Assembly (NCBI RefSeq): GCF_014640435.1
Contig: NZ_BMGY01000025.1
Coordinates: 1-64,000 of the forward strand
Direction of reading: 5' to 3'
DNA length: 64,000 bases
Source: Hymenobacter frigidus
GTDB taxonomy: Bacteria; Bacteroidota; Bacteroidia; Cytophagales; Hymenobacteraceae
This document shows positions 8,342 through 16,157 of the stretch, in pieces. The translations under genes and the position numbers were made by a program. Numbering within the stretch: position 1 is the stretch's first letter; each line of letters begins with the position of its first letter. Below the pieces are notes generated by a model. That model was given only the letters and a program-made list of their open reading frames with translations. It did no database searches and was not told the DNA's origin.

Positions 8342-8750
8342 TAAATTACACCAACTGGAAAATGTAAATATGCTACTTCAGGCAGGAATAATTTCATGCT
8401 TCCAAGCCTGTCTTACCCAAGAAAGCCGGGTGCTGCCGGTACCGGAGGCAGAATTCTTGCGCCCCGCTCAGGGCGCTTTTGAGCCCTAAACGACCGTTCC
8501 TTTTCGATATTTCAAAAGAAAGCGTTAGAACCTAAGGACAGCGGATGCTGCCACAAATTAGGCCACCATTCAACGAAAAGACAATTCTGCTGCTACACGT
8601 CAGGTTGAAAGGACACAGGCATATTAAAAACAATCCGAGACGATGTTTTTCGTTCACCTAAAGGGTGATTTAAACAGCCACTGTCCTGCGGATAGGGTCT
8701 GATAAGGGCCCACTAGCGGACGCTATTGGCGTTCATTAACGGGTTTGTTC
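8342..8750. other. Non-coding stretch with no recognised feature
   Basis: About 410 bp, less GC-rich than the neighbours, between the FG-GAP gene start and a toxin remnant. It should contain the FG-GAP promoter (a TACATTTT sequence lies near 8357 on the minus strand, not an exact match). No coding sequence or clear hairpin was seen. Confidence 0.5.
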
Positions 8751-8890
8751 CTACTTCGCTGTGTAGTGGAAGCAACATTGCAGCATATACATCAGATTGG
8801 CCTCAAAGCGGTAAATCAGCCGGTGCTCCCCGCTAATGCGGCGCGACCAGAAGCCAGCAAAGTCGTGTTTGAGGGGTTCAGGCTTTGGCC
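8751..8890 (-). pseudogene. yoeB: YoeB-family toxin, C-terminal fragment
   Basis: The frame ending at TAG 8751-8753 reads PKPEPLKHDFAGFWSRRI, then SGEHRLIYRFEANLMYML, then QCCFHYTAK. This is the C-terminal half of Txe/YoeB mRNA interferases (KPEPLKH..GFWSRRI..EHRLVY....CRYHY). The conserved Arg of EHRL and the final His-Tyr are present, and the first ~40 residues are missing. The fragment stops exactly where a dispersed 40-bp repeat begins (8887), so insertion of that element probably truncated it. No antitoxin (YefM) gene was found nearby. Confidence 0.75.
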
Positions 8891-8926
8891 TTCTTACAGC
8901 AGCGGGGAGATAAAATTACTCCAAGC
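8887..8926 (+). repeat. 40-bp terminal-repeat-like sequence, copy D
   Basis: Matches the 40-bp family at 16118, 25608, 56796 and 57024. Common core: GGCCTTCT, then nAnAGCAGCGGGG, then ATAAAATTACTC, then AAGC. It abuts the truncated yoeB fragment and points right, facing the inverted copy at 16118-16157. Confidence 0.6.
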
Positions 8927-8968
8927 TCCCACCGGGACAGTTTCTGCAGTCTTTCGCCGGCAGCGTAG

Positions 8969-9160
8969 CCCGTTGGGTTGCACTTCTACCTGGCTGGGGA
9001 AGGTGTATTTCCCCAGCCGGTTTTGCTGGCCAATGGGTCGGTGTCGTGGTCGGGGCTGCTGCTGAGCAAGTTTGCGCGGCTGATGAAGGCGGCCGATGCG
9101 CGGGTGCATTGGGGTGGGGACTGGCCGGGGTTTAGGGACCGGCCGCATTTTGAGGTGTAG
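8969..9160 (+). pseudogene. M15-type peptidase, C-terminal fragment
   Basis: The frame ends ...SKFARLMKAADARVHWGGDW then PGFRDRPHFEV, matching the end of M15 D-Ala-D-Ala/L-Ala-D-Glu peptidases (WGGDW..FKDRPHFE), where the Asp and His bind zinc. The upstream part of the domain is absent and a TAG precedes it at 8966-8968. It is a remnant, perhaps of a phage or cell-wall hydrolase gene. Confidence 0.45.
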
Positions 9161-9173
9161 GGTGTAGGTGAAA

Positions 9174-9197
9174 CGGGCGGGCCAGATGGTCCGCTCG
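9174..9197 (+). terminator. Terminator-like hairpin repeat, copy 1
   Basis: An 11-bp stem (two G-U type pairs) with a 2-nt loop followed by TTTTGG. The same ~32-nt sequence, with few changes, occurs at 15827-15850 including its flanks (AAACG...CGCTCGTTTTG). It behaves like a REP-type palindrome that may also terminate transcription. Confidence 0.5.
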
Positions 9198-9431
9198 TTT
9201 TGGTTTGCCAAAAAGTGGGGCCTGAATCGATACTGGGTGAAACGCGTTTTTAGCGGCGTTTGGCGTCCGCCGCGCGGGAGGGCTGGGGAAGCGCCGAAAA
9301 CGACCGCGCCAACTCCGCGCGAGAACAGGCCGTGCCGGCAAAACGCTACCCGACCGTTGCGCGAACGACCGGGTGGCTAACGACACCGCGACAGCATTGG
9401 GGGGGGCCTAACTGCAACGGGCAGCAGGGCG

Positions 9432-9439
9432 TATGTTTG
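9432..9439 (+). promoter_or_regulatory. Bacteroidota -7 element (TATGTTTG)
   Basis: Exact TAnnTTTG match 37 bp upstream of the histidine kinase ATG at 9476. No clear -33 TTTG. Confidence 0.4.
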
Positions 9440-9475
9440 TGCTCACTGCTCAGCTCCCAACACAGTCTCCTTCCT

Positions 9476-10678
9476 ATGCCCACCGCTGCCGAAAGCTTAT
9501 CCCCGGAAAGACAAATGGAGGCCCTGCGCGAGGAAAATCGCCGGCTGCGCGCCGGCCAGGTGCGGGCGCAGGCGCAGCCGGGCCAGTCGGACGACCGGGG
9601 GCAGCAGGCGCGGTTTCGGACGGTGTTCGACAACTCGCCGTTCGGGCAGCAAATCATTGCCTCCGACCTGGTTATCCGGCAGGTCAACCGGGCCGTGCTG
9701 GCGATGCTCGAATACGACCGCCCGGAGGACGTGGTGGGCCACCGGATGTTAGAATTCGCTCACCCCGACCACCGCGACGACTGGCGCTTTTGGCAGGAGC
9801 GGCTGTGGGCGCACGAGCTGCCGAGCTTCACGCTGGAAACCTGCCTGGTGCGCGCCGACGGCTCCCCGCTCTGGTGCCAGGTCACGTCCATCTGCTTTCT
9901 GGACGGCGACGAGGAGCTGGGCCACACGCAGCTGGAGGACATCAGCGAGCGCAAGACGATGGAGCTGTCGCTGAAGCGGCTCTACGACGCGCAGGAAACC
10001 ATTCTGCACCTGGTGATGCACGATTTGAAGGGTCCCATCGGCCACATTCAGCTGCTGACGGACTTACTGGAGCGCCAGCTGAACGCGGCGGCGGTCCCCC
10101 TCGCGGCCGGCAGCGCGCCGGCGGCGGTGAAGTACCTGGGCCTTATCCGCCAAGCCTGCGCCACGACCTTCAAGCTGCTCCAGGACGTGCTGCTGCTGGG
10201 CTCGCTCGACGCCAACCGGCTAAAAAAGGAGCCCACCGACCTGGGCACCCTGCTGGAGCGTCGGCTGGCGGCGCACCACCTGGTGGCACACGAGAAAGGC
10301 CTGGCGCTGGCGCTGGACCTGCCCCCGCTTCCCGTGCGCGCCAACCTGAACGCCGACGCCTTCGGGCGGGTGGTGGACAACCTGGTGAGCAACGCGCTGA
10401 AGTTTACGCCCGCCGGAGGCCACGTGACGGTGGCGCTGCGGGAACGAGAGGGCCGGGCGCTGCTGAGCGTGCGCGACACGGGCATTGGCATTCCGGCGGC
10501 GCTGCAGGCCGACCTGTTCGAGAAGTTCAGCCTCACGGCCCGGCCCGGCGTGGGCGGCGAGGCCGCCACGGGGCTGGGCCTGTTCATCACCCGGCAGATT
10601 GTGCAGCTGCACCGCGGCAAGGTGTGGGTGAAAAGCCAGGAGGGCGCGGGCACCTGCTTCTTCGTGGAGCTGGCCTGA
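9476..10678 (+). CDS. PAS-domain sensor histidine kinase
   Basis: A 400-residue cytoplasmic kinase. Order: a short N-terminal coiled coil (~10-40), one PAS domain with PAC motif (~45-165, FRTVFDNSPFGQQII...LEDISERKTME), an H-box with phospho-accepting His (LVMHDLKGPIGHIQLL), and an HATPase domain with N box (VVDNLVSNALKF), G1 (DTGIGIP) and G2 (GLGLF). No membrane segments, so it senses an internal signal. ATG 9476 is preferred over an upstream frame start at 9260 because the -7 promoter element lies at 9432. No cognate regulator is adjacent in the same operon. Confidence 0.9.
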   Translation: MPTAAESLSPERQMEALREENRRLRAGQVRAQAQPGQSDDRGQQARFRTVFDNSPFGQQIIASDLVIRQVNRAVLAMLEYDRPEDVVGHRMLEFAHPDHRDDWRFWQERLWAHELPSFTLETCLVRADGSPLWCQVTSICFLDGDEELGHTQLEDISERKTMELSLKRLYDAQETILHLVMHDLKGPIGHIQLLTDLLERQLNAAAVPLAAGSAPAAVKYLGLIRQACATTFKLLQDVLLLGSLDANRLKKEPTDLGTLLERRLAAHHLVAHEKGLALALDLPPLPVRANLNADAFGRVVDNLVSNALKFTPAGGHVTVALREREGRALLSVRDTGIGIPAALQADLFEKFSLTARPGVGGEAATGLGLFITRQIVQLHRGKVWVKSQEGAGTCFFVELA

Positions 10679-10783
10679 GCGCGGGGCGGAACGCGGCGCC
10701 GCTTCATAAAGGAGTTCCGGCCGCGGGCCTTCCGCATTTCGCAAAACCGGCCGAATGACCGGGCCCCGTACCGCCGCCCCGAC

Positions 10784-11437
10784 CTAGCGGAACACGCAGC
10801 TGGTGCCGCTCCACAGCGCCGATACCCGGGCCTGCGGCCCCGCCCCGTCCAAGAGCCCGTACAGGCCCGACGCGGTAGAAAATTCGTAGCCCAGGCTCGA
10901 TTTCACCACCTTAATCACGTACGCGCTTTCCACTTCGGCCCGGGTGGTGCCGAGGCCCACCCCGGCCATGGTCGCGGGGGCCCGGCCCGCGCCCCGGCCG
11001 GGGTTGAGCGACCAGCCCGCAAACTGCCACTCCCGACCGGGGGACGCGTCGCCGCGGTCTTGCTCCCGAAAGGCCAGCGTCAGGCCGTTGGCCCAGGTGG
11101 CCATTTTGAGCGGGCCGGCCCCGCACTCCCCGTTCACGCCCACGCGGGCGGGCGGTTCTCCCAGCACGTTGGTTATGGTCCGGACCAGCGGTTCAAACGG
11201 CCGGCCCAACGGAATTGTGGTGGTGGAGCCCGTTTTGGCATTCACCAGCTGGACCGCATTGTCGGCCAGGGCCAGGGTTGGCGGGCTCCCGGACGGGGCG
11301 ACGAGACTCGCGGTATCACGCTTGGGGGCGGTCGGAACGGAGCTGGCCGCCGGGACGGCCGGCTCCGTGGGGCGGTCGGGCTGACTTTGGCAGGCGGCCG
11401 TGAGCAAGGAGAGCAGCAACAGGGGCAGTCGGTTCAT
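10784..11437 (-). CDS. Putative lipoprotein, unknown function
   Basis: A 217-residue protein with a lipoprotein signal (MNRLPLLLLSLLTAACQS, Cys 16), then a ~40-residue Pro/Ala/Ser linker and a globular domain with two cysteines near CGAGP and the C-terminal SGTSCVFR that could form a disulfide. The region VGLGTTRAEVESAY resembles the first helix of a small periplasmic BamE-like fold, but the family is uncertain. It is convergent with the kinase at 9476. Confidence 0.75.
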   Translation of the reverse strand: MNRLPLLLLSLLTAACQSQPDRPTEPAVPAASSVPTAPKRDTASLVAPSGSPPTLALADNAVQLVNAKTGSTTTIPLGRPFEPLVRTITNVLGEPPARVGVNGECGAGPLKMATWANGLTLAFREQDRGDASPGREWQFAGWSLNPGRGAGRAPATMAGVGLGTTRAEVESAYVIKVVKSSLGYEFSTASGLYGLLDGAGPQARVSALWSGTSCVFR

Positions 11438-11584
11438 GAGCAGGACAGTCTTACGTGAGCTAAACGGCCACGCGTGTGGTACGCCCGGGCACTCTTGGTA
11501 CGGAAAACGCCCGTCAAGGATGAATTTAGCCTACCCAATGCGCCGCGTCGGAGGTTTTACCCTGTTTGTTTAACAACCCCCTGC

Positions 11585-12010
11585 TTAGCGGATAGACCGC
11601 TCGCGCTGAAAATGCTCCCGCAGGATGGCGTTGATTTTCTCCTCGCTCAGGGGTTTGCTGACCAGGCCGGCGACGGGCAGCGCCTGGAGGCGGGCCAGGT
11701 CGCGCGGGTGCAGGGAGGTGGTGAGCATGACGATGACCACGGCCTGCCGCCGGTCCGGCGGCAGCTGCTGGTAGGCTTCGAGAAACTCGAGGCCGTTCAT
11801 CACGGGCATGTTCACGTCGAGCAAAACCAGGACCGAACCGGCGGCGGCGGTGGCCGGCGGCAGTACGTGCATGAGGATGTGCAGGGCTTCGGCGCCGTTT
11901 TTGGCCACCAGCAGCTGGTCGGCGACGGCGAGTTCTTCGAGCAGCAGCTGGTGGAGGTAGTTGGTGGTGGAGTCGTCATCGACGAGCAGGATGGCGGCGA
12001 GCTTTTGCAT
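11585..12010 (-). CDS. Single-domain (CheY-like) response regulator
   Basis: A 141-residue receiver domain only. It shows acidic pocket residues (VDDD near 10-13), the phospho-acceptor Asp in LLDVNMPVMNG (~residue 65), the Thr in MLTTS, and the Lys in VSKPLS. There is no output domain, so it probably acts by protein contact. It starts 17 bp after the stop of the seven-PAS kinase and is almost certainly its partner. Confidence 0.93.
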   Translation of the reverse strand: MQKLAAILLVDDDSTTNYLHQLLLEELAVADQLLVAKNGAEALHILMHVLPPATAAAGSVLVLLDVNMPVMNGLEFLEAYQQLPPDRRQAVVIVMLTTSLHPRDLARLQALPVAGLVSKPLSEEKINAILREHFQRERSIR

Positions 12011-12027
12011 GGATACGGGAAACGGCG

Positions 12028-15000
12028 TTAGTCGGGAAGGGTTATCGTGAAGGTGGTGCCCCGCCCCAGCTGGCTGCGCACGGCAATGGTGCCGTCGGCA
12101 TTGTCAACGATTCGCTTGAGCATGTACAGGCCCACGCCCGTGCCCTCGACGTGGGTGTGCAGGCGCTGGAACAGGCCGAAGAGCCGGGCCTGCTGGCCTT
12201 CGCTCAGGCCCAGGCCGTTGTCTTCCACTTCCAGCACCACGGTGGCGCCGGCGCCGGGGCGGCAGCTTACCCGCACCACGGGGGGGCGGTCGGGGTGGTG
12301 GTACTTGACGGCGTTGCTGAGCAGGTTGTAGACGATGCTGCGCAGGTGCTGGGGGGCGAAGCGCACGGTGGGGCAGTCGGCCACGGTGACTATTACCTGG
12401 GCCTGGGCGGCGGCCAGCAGGGGGGCCAGGTCGAGGCGCACGGCCTCGACGAGGGCGGCCAGGTCCACGGATTCGGCGGGCTGCTGCTGCGCCTGCTGGA
12501 GCCGGGTGAGGTTGGTGAGCTGGGCGATGGTGCGCTGAAACCGCTCCACGGCCCCCTGCATGAGTTGAAGCAGGTGCGGCACGGGCGGGGCCGCAGCCGG
12601 CAGGCGCTTGTTGAGGGCCGTGAGCAGGCCCTCGATGTTGGTGATGGGGGCTTTGAGGTCGTGGGAGGCCGTGTAGATGAAGGTGTCCAGGTCGGCGTTG
12701 GTGCGGGTGAGCTGCTGGTTGGCGGCGGTCAGCTCCTGGTTGAGGGCCTCGTTCCGCTCGCGGGCCAGCACCTGGGCCGTGGTTTCGAACCCAAACCCGA
12801 TGACCCCGTCAACCTGCCCTTGCTCGTTGTAGCGGGCCTGCATGATGTAATTGAAATAGTGGTCCTCCAGCGCCCCGTCGCCGGCGCGGGCGATGGGCAC
12901 CAGCAGGTCCTGCACCTCGTGCGAGCGGCCCGTCTCGTACACCTGGCGCAGATGCTCATAGCCGGCCTGGCCCGCGAGTTCGGGCAGGGCCTCCAGCAAG
13001 GACCGGCCCAACAGCTGGCGGCCCGCAAAGACCCGCTGGTAGGCCGGGTTGAGGAACTCGAAGACCAGCTCCGGGCCGGCAAACATGCAGATGGCGGCCG
13101 GGGCCTCCGTAAAGAGCCGCTCCAGGCGCTGGCGCTGGGCTTCGCGCTCCTGCCGGGCCAGCACCTGCTCGGTCACGTCGTAGGCGAAGGTGGAAATACC
13201 GGCGACCTGCCCGGCTTCGTGGTAGGCCTGGAAGGTGAAGTTGTAGTACGCCGTTTGCGGCGGCCCCGGCTGGCCCGCAGCCGAGGTCGCCGCAAACGGC
13301 GTGTCGGTGTAGTAAGTTTCGCCGGTCTGGTACACGCGGTCCAGGAGAGCAAGGAGGCCCTGCTCCTGCACCTCTGGCACGGCCACGGCCACGTCAAGGC
13401 CCACCAGCGTCCGGCCTGGAAACAGGGCTTGATAGGCCGGGTTGACGTATTCGTAGCTATGGCCGGGGGTGCGCAGCAGGGCCACCAGGGCTGGGGTCTG
13501 CTCGAATACCTGGTAGAGGGTTTCGCGCTCCCGCACCCGCTGCTGGGCGTTGGCCAGCACCTGGGCTTGCAGGGCTTCGTTCTGCCGGCGGGCCTCGACC
13601 TGCCCGGTGACGACGTAGGCGAACGCGCAGATGCCTACGGTCTGGCCGTTTTCGCGGTAGGCCTGGTAGGTCAGGTTGTAGTAGTCGGCCTGGGCCGGGG
13701 CGTCGCCGGTGGCTTCGATGGTGAGCAGCAATTCCTGGCCGAAGTAGGTTTCGCCGGTGCGGTACACGCCGTCGAGCAGGGCAATGAAGCCTTGCGCCAC
13801 CGTCTCGGGAAAGACCTCGACTACGGGCCGGCCAGCCAGCGCGCGGCCCGCGAACTGGCGCTGGTAGGCGGCGTTGAGGTAGTCGTAGCGGTGCTCCGGG
13901 CCGCGCAGGATGCAGATGAGGGCCGGCGTTTCCTCGAACACCTGGTAGAGGGTGGCGCGCTCCTGGGCCTGGCGCTGGGTGCTGGCCAGCACCTCGGCTT
14001 GCCGGGCGGCGGTTTGCTGCCGGGCGTGCACCTGCTCCGTTACGTCGTAGGTAAATATGCTCACGCCCGCTACCTGACCGTCTTCGCGGTACGCCTGGTA
14101 GGTGAAGTCAAAGTAGCGGGTGTGCGCCGGCTCGTCGCCGAAGGCGGGCAGGACGTAGGCTGTTTCGCTGCCAAAGTGCGTGTCGCCGGTCTGGAACACC
14201 GTATCGAGCAGCGCGACAAACCCTTGTTCCACGGCTTCGGGTATGGCCTCGGCCAGGGGGCGGCCCCGCAGGGCGCGGCCGGGAAAGAATCGCCCGTAGG
14301 CCGCGTTGTAGAAGTCGAAGCAGTGCCTCGGGCCGCGCAGCAGCGCAATCGCGGCCGGGGTTTGTTCGAAGAGGTGGTAAGACGCTTCGCGCTCCTGGGC
14401 CTGGCGCTGGGCGGCGGCCAGCACCTGGGCTTGCAGGGCTTCATTTTGCCGGCGGGCCTCGACCTGCTCCGTCACCTCAAAGCCAAATATCACGACGCCA
14501 TCGATGCCGCCCTGTTCGTCGTAGCGCGGCTGCTGCACGTAGGTCCAGTAGCGGTCCTCGAGCACGCCGTCGTTGGGGCGCGCCAGGCGCGTGTGCAGTT
14601 CATGCTGCCAGTTGGATTCGCCGGTAGTGAATACCCGCTGAATGGTGTGGTACGCGGCGTGGTCGGTTAGCTCCGGCACCGCGACGAGCAGGGGCCGGCC
14701 CAGCAGCTGGCGGCCGGGGAAGTGCTGCTGGTAGTTGGGGTTGACCAGCTCGTAGACCAGCTCCGGCCCGGCCAGCAGGCAGATGGTGGCCGGCGCCTGC
14801 ATAAACAAGCGCTCCAGGCGCTGGCTTTGCTGGCTTAGCTGCGCGGTGCGCTCCTGCACCCGCGCCTCCAGCTCCTGGTTGAGCCGCTCGACCTGCTGGC
14901 GGGCGAGTACCTGCTCCGTCACGTCGGTGCCGATGCTGAAAATGCCGCTGATGCGGCCGTCGGGCGCGCGCTGGGGCTCAAACACGAAGCTCCAGTACAC

Positions 15001-15753
15001 CTCCTGCCGCTGCCCGTGCCGGATGATGTAAGTGAGCTGCTCGTGGGCCGTGTGGGCGAGGCCGGTGGTGAAGACGCGCTCAAAAATGGCCCGCACCTCC
15101 GGCGTGGCCGCTTCGGGCAGCACCTCGAACACGGGCCGGCCCTGCACGGCGGCCAGCGGCCGGTCCCAGATGGCGAGGGTGGCGGCGTTGGCCAGCGCCA
15201 CGCGAAACTCCGGCCCCTGATAGACGGCCACGGCCACGGGCGCCTGCTCCAGGAAGTGGCGCAGCTCGTGGGGCTGATGCTCGGCGTCGGCGCGGGCCTG
15301 CTGCTCGCCGGCCTGGCTTTCGCGCAGCTGCTGCCCGTCCCGGTGGCTCTCGGTGATGTCCTGCACGGACTGGATGATGAACTGCACCTGGCCGGCGGCG
15401 TCGAGCACGGACGTGTGGCGCGGCAGCCAGTGGCGCTCCACAAAGTGGCCGGGTTGGGTGGGGTCGGGCACGTCGTAGTGCTGGGGGGGCATTTCGTGCG
15501 GCTGGCGGGTGGCCAGCACCGTTTCCAGCGAGGCGCGCACGTTGGCCACGGCGTTGGCCTCGGGGGTTTGTGGGTTGTCGGGGAAGGCGTCGAAGAGGAA
15601 CTGCCCGACGAGGGTGGCCCGTTCGGTGAGGGTTGCGGCCAGGTAGTCGTCGCTGGCGGCTACAATGCGCAGGTCCGGTGCCAGTAACAGCGTGGCGCCG
15701 GGCAGGGCGTTGAAGACGGGCAGCAGGTCGGGCGAGGGCAGGATTGTGGGCAT
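12028..15753 (-). CDS. Sensor histidine kinase with seven tandem PAS domains
   Basis: A 1241-residue soluble kinase. Seven PAS/PAS_4-type units follow each other. Four of them share nearly the same start, F.(E/Q)(T/A)PA....L.GP......N.AY...F.GR.L.GR, which suggests internal duplication. Each is followed by a PAC-like DVTEQV segment and a short coiled coil. The C-terminal ~240 residues hold the H-box (FIYTASHDLKAPITNIEGLL) and HATPase motifs (YNLLSNAVKY, DNGLGLS, GTGVGLYMLKRI). No membrane spans. It is co-transcribed with the receiver protein at 11585. The ligands are unknown. Confidence 0.92.
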   Translation of the reverse strand: MPTILPSPDLLPVFNALPGATLLLAPDLRIVAASDDYLAATLTERATLVGQFLFDAFPDNPQTPEANAVANVRASLETVLATRQPHEMPPQHYDVPDPTQPGHFVERHWLPRHTSVLDAAGQVQFIIQSVQDITESHRDGQQLRESQAGEQQARADAEHQPHELRHFLEQAPVAVAVYQGPEFRVALANAATLAIWDRPLAAVQGRPVFEVLPEAATPEVRAIFERVFTTGLAHTAHEQLTYIIRHGQRQEVYWSFVFEPQRAPDGRISGIFSIGTDVTEQVLARQQVERLNQELEARVQERTAQLSQQSQRLERLFMQAPATICLLAGPELVYELVNPNYQQHFPGRQLLGRPLLVAVPELTDHAAYHTIQRVFTTGESNWQHELHTRLARPNDGVLEDRYWTYVQQPRYDEQGGIDGVVIFGFEVTEQVEARRQNEALQAQVLAAAQRQAQEREASYHLFEQTPAAIALLRGPRHCFDFYNAAYGRFFPGRALRGRPLAEAIPEAVEQGFVALLDTVFQTGDTHFGSETAYVLPAFGDEPAHTRYFDFTYQAYREDGQVAGVSIFTYDVTEQVHARQQTAARQAEVLASTQRQAQERATLYQVFEETPALICILRGPEHRYDYLNAAYQRQFAGRALAGRPVVEVFPETVAQGFIALLDGVYRTGETYFGQELLLTIEATGDAPAQADYYNLTYQAYRENGQTVGICAFAYVVTGQVEARRQNEALQAQVLANAQQRVRERETLYQVFEQTPALVALLRTPGHSYEYVNPAYQALFPGRTLVGLDVAVAVPEVQEQGLLALLDRVYQTGETYYTDTPFAATSAAGQPGPPQTAYYNFTFQAYHEAGQVAGISTFAYDVTEQVLARQEREAQRQRLERLFTEAPAAICMFAGPELVFEFLNPAYQRVFAGRQLLGRSLLEALPELAGQAGYEHLRQVYETGRSHEVQDLLVPIARAGDGALEDHYFNYIMQARYNEQGQVDGVIGFGFETTAQVLARERNEALNQELTAANQQLTRTNADLDTFIYTASHDLKAPITNIEGLLTALNKRLPAAAPPVPHLLQLMQGAVERFQRTIAQLTNLTRLQQAQQQPAESVDLAALVEAVRLDLAPLLAAAQAQVIVTVADCPTVRFAPQHLRSIVYNLLSNAVKYHHPDRPPVVRVSCRPGAGATVVLEVEDNGLGLSEGQQARLFGLFQRLHTHVEGTGVGLYMLKRIVDNADGTIAVRSQLGRGTTFTITLPD

Positions 15754-15826
15754 TAAAACAGCGTTGCAGGCGGAGTCGTCAATACGAAGGTCAGTCGCAC
15801 AGGGCTAATATAGCCGTGAAACGAAA

Positions 15827-15850
15827 CGAGCGGGCCAGGTGGTCCGCTCG
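15827..15850. repeat. Terminator-like hairpin repeat, copy 2
   Basis: A perfect 11-bp stem (CGAGCGGGCCA with TGGTCCGCTCG reading through two wobble positions) and 2-nt loop, followed by TTTTGAG. Near-identical to 9174-9197, including flanks. It lies upstream of the seven-PAS kinase. Confidence 0.5.
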
Positions 15851-15880
15851 TTTTGAGTCAGGATACATACCCAAGAGGCG

Positions 15881-16123
15881 GTGGCAAACGATGCAGCACC
15901 TGGCCCCGGATTCGCCAAGTATCCCGCCGCAGCTGCTCCGCGCGGTATCGGCGTCAACCGCCGCGTGAGCCTTAACACCGCCTACACCACGGCCCACGAC
16001 GACGAATTCGTGTACTGCGGCCCCGAACGCTACAAAAACGGCGGCATGGCCCAGCAGCTGCAGGCCCCAAAGCTATGGAACAGCAAGTTTCCATCCCGTC
16101 GTCGGAGGAGGAAAGTTGCTTAG
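15881..16123 (+). pseudogene. Unrecognised coding-like fragment
   Basis: The in-frame segment SLNTAYTTAHDDEFVYCGPE and what follows (RYKNGGMAQQLQAPKLWNSK) has protein-like composition, but no start or family could be assigned. It runs into the dispersed 40-bp repeat at 16118. It may be a decayed gene end; weak evidence. Confidence 0.2.
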
Positions 16124-16157
16124 GGTAATTTTATCCCCCGCTGCTACGAAAAGGCCA
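16118..16157 (-). repeat. 40-bp terminal-repeat-like sequence, copy A
   Basis: On the minus strand it reads TGGCCTTTTCGTAGCAGCGG, then GGGATAAAATTACCCTAAGC. It overlaps the stop codon of the molybdenum hydroxylase gene and supplies its last codons (LAFS-stop). It is inverted relative to the copy at 8887. Confidence 0.6.
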
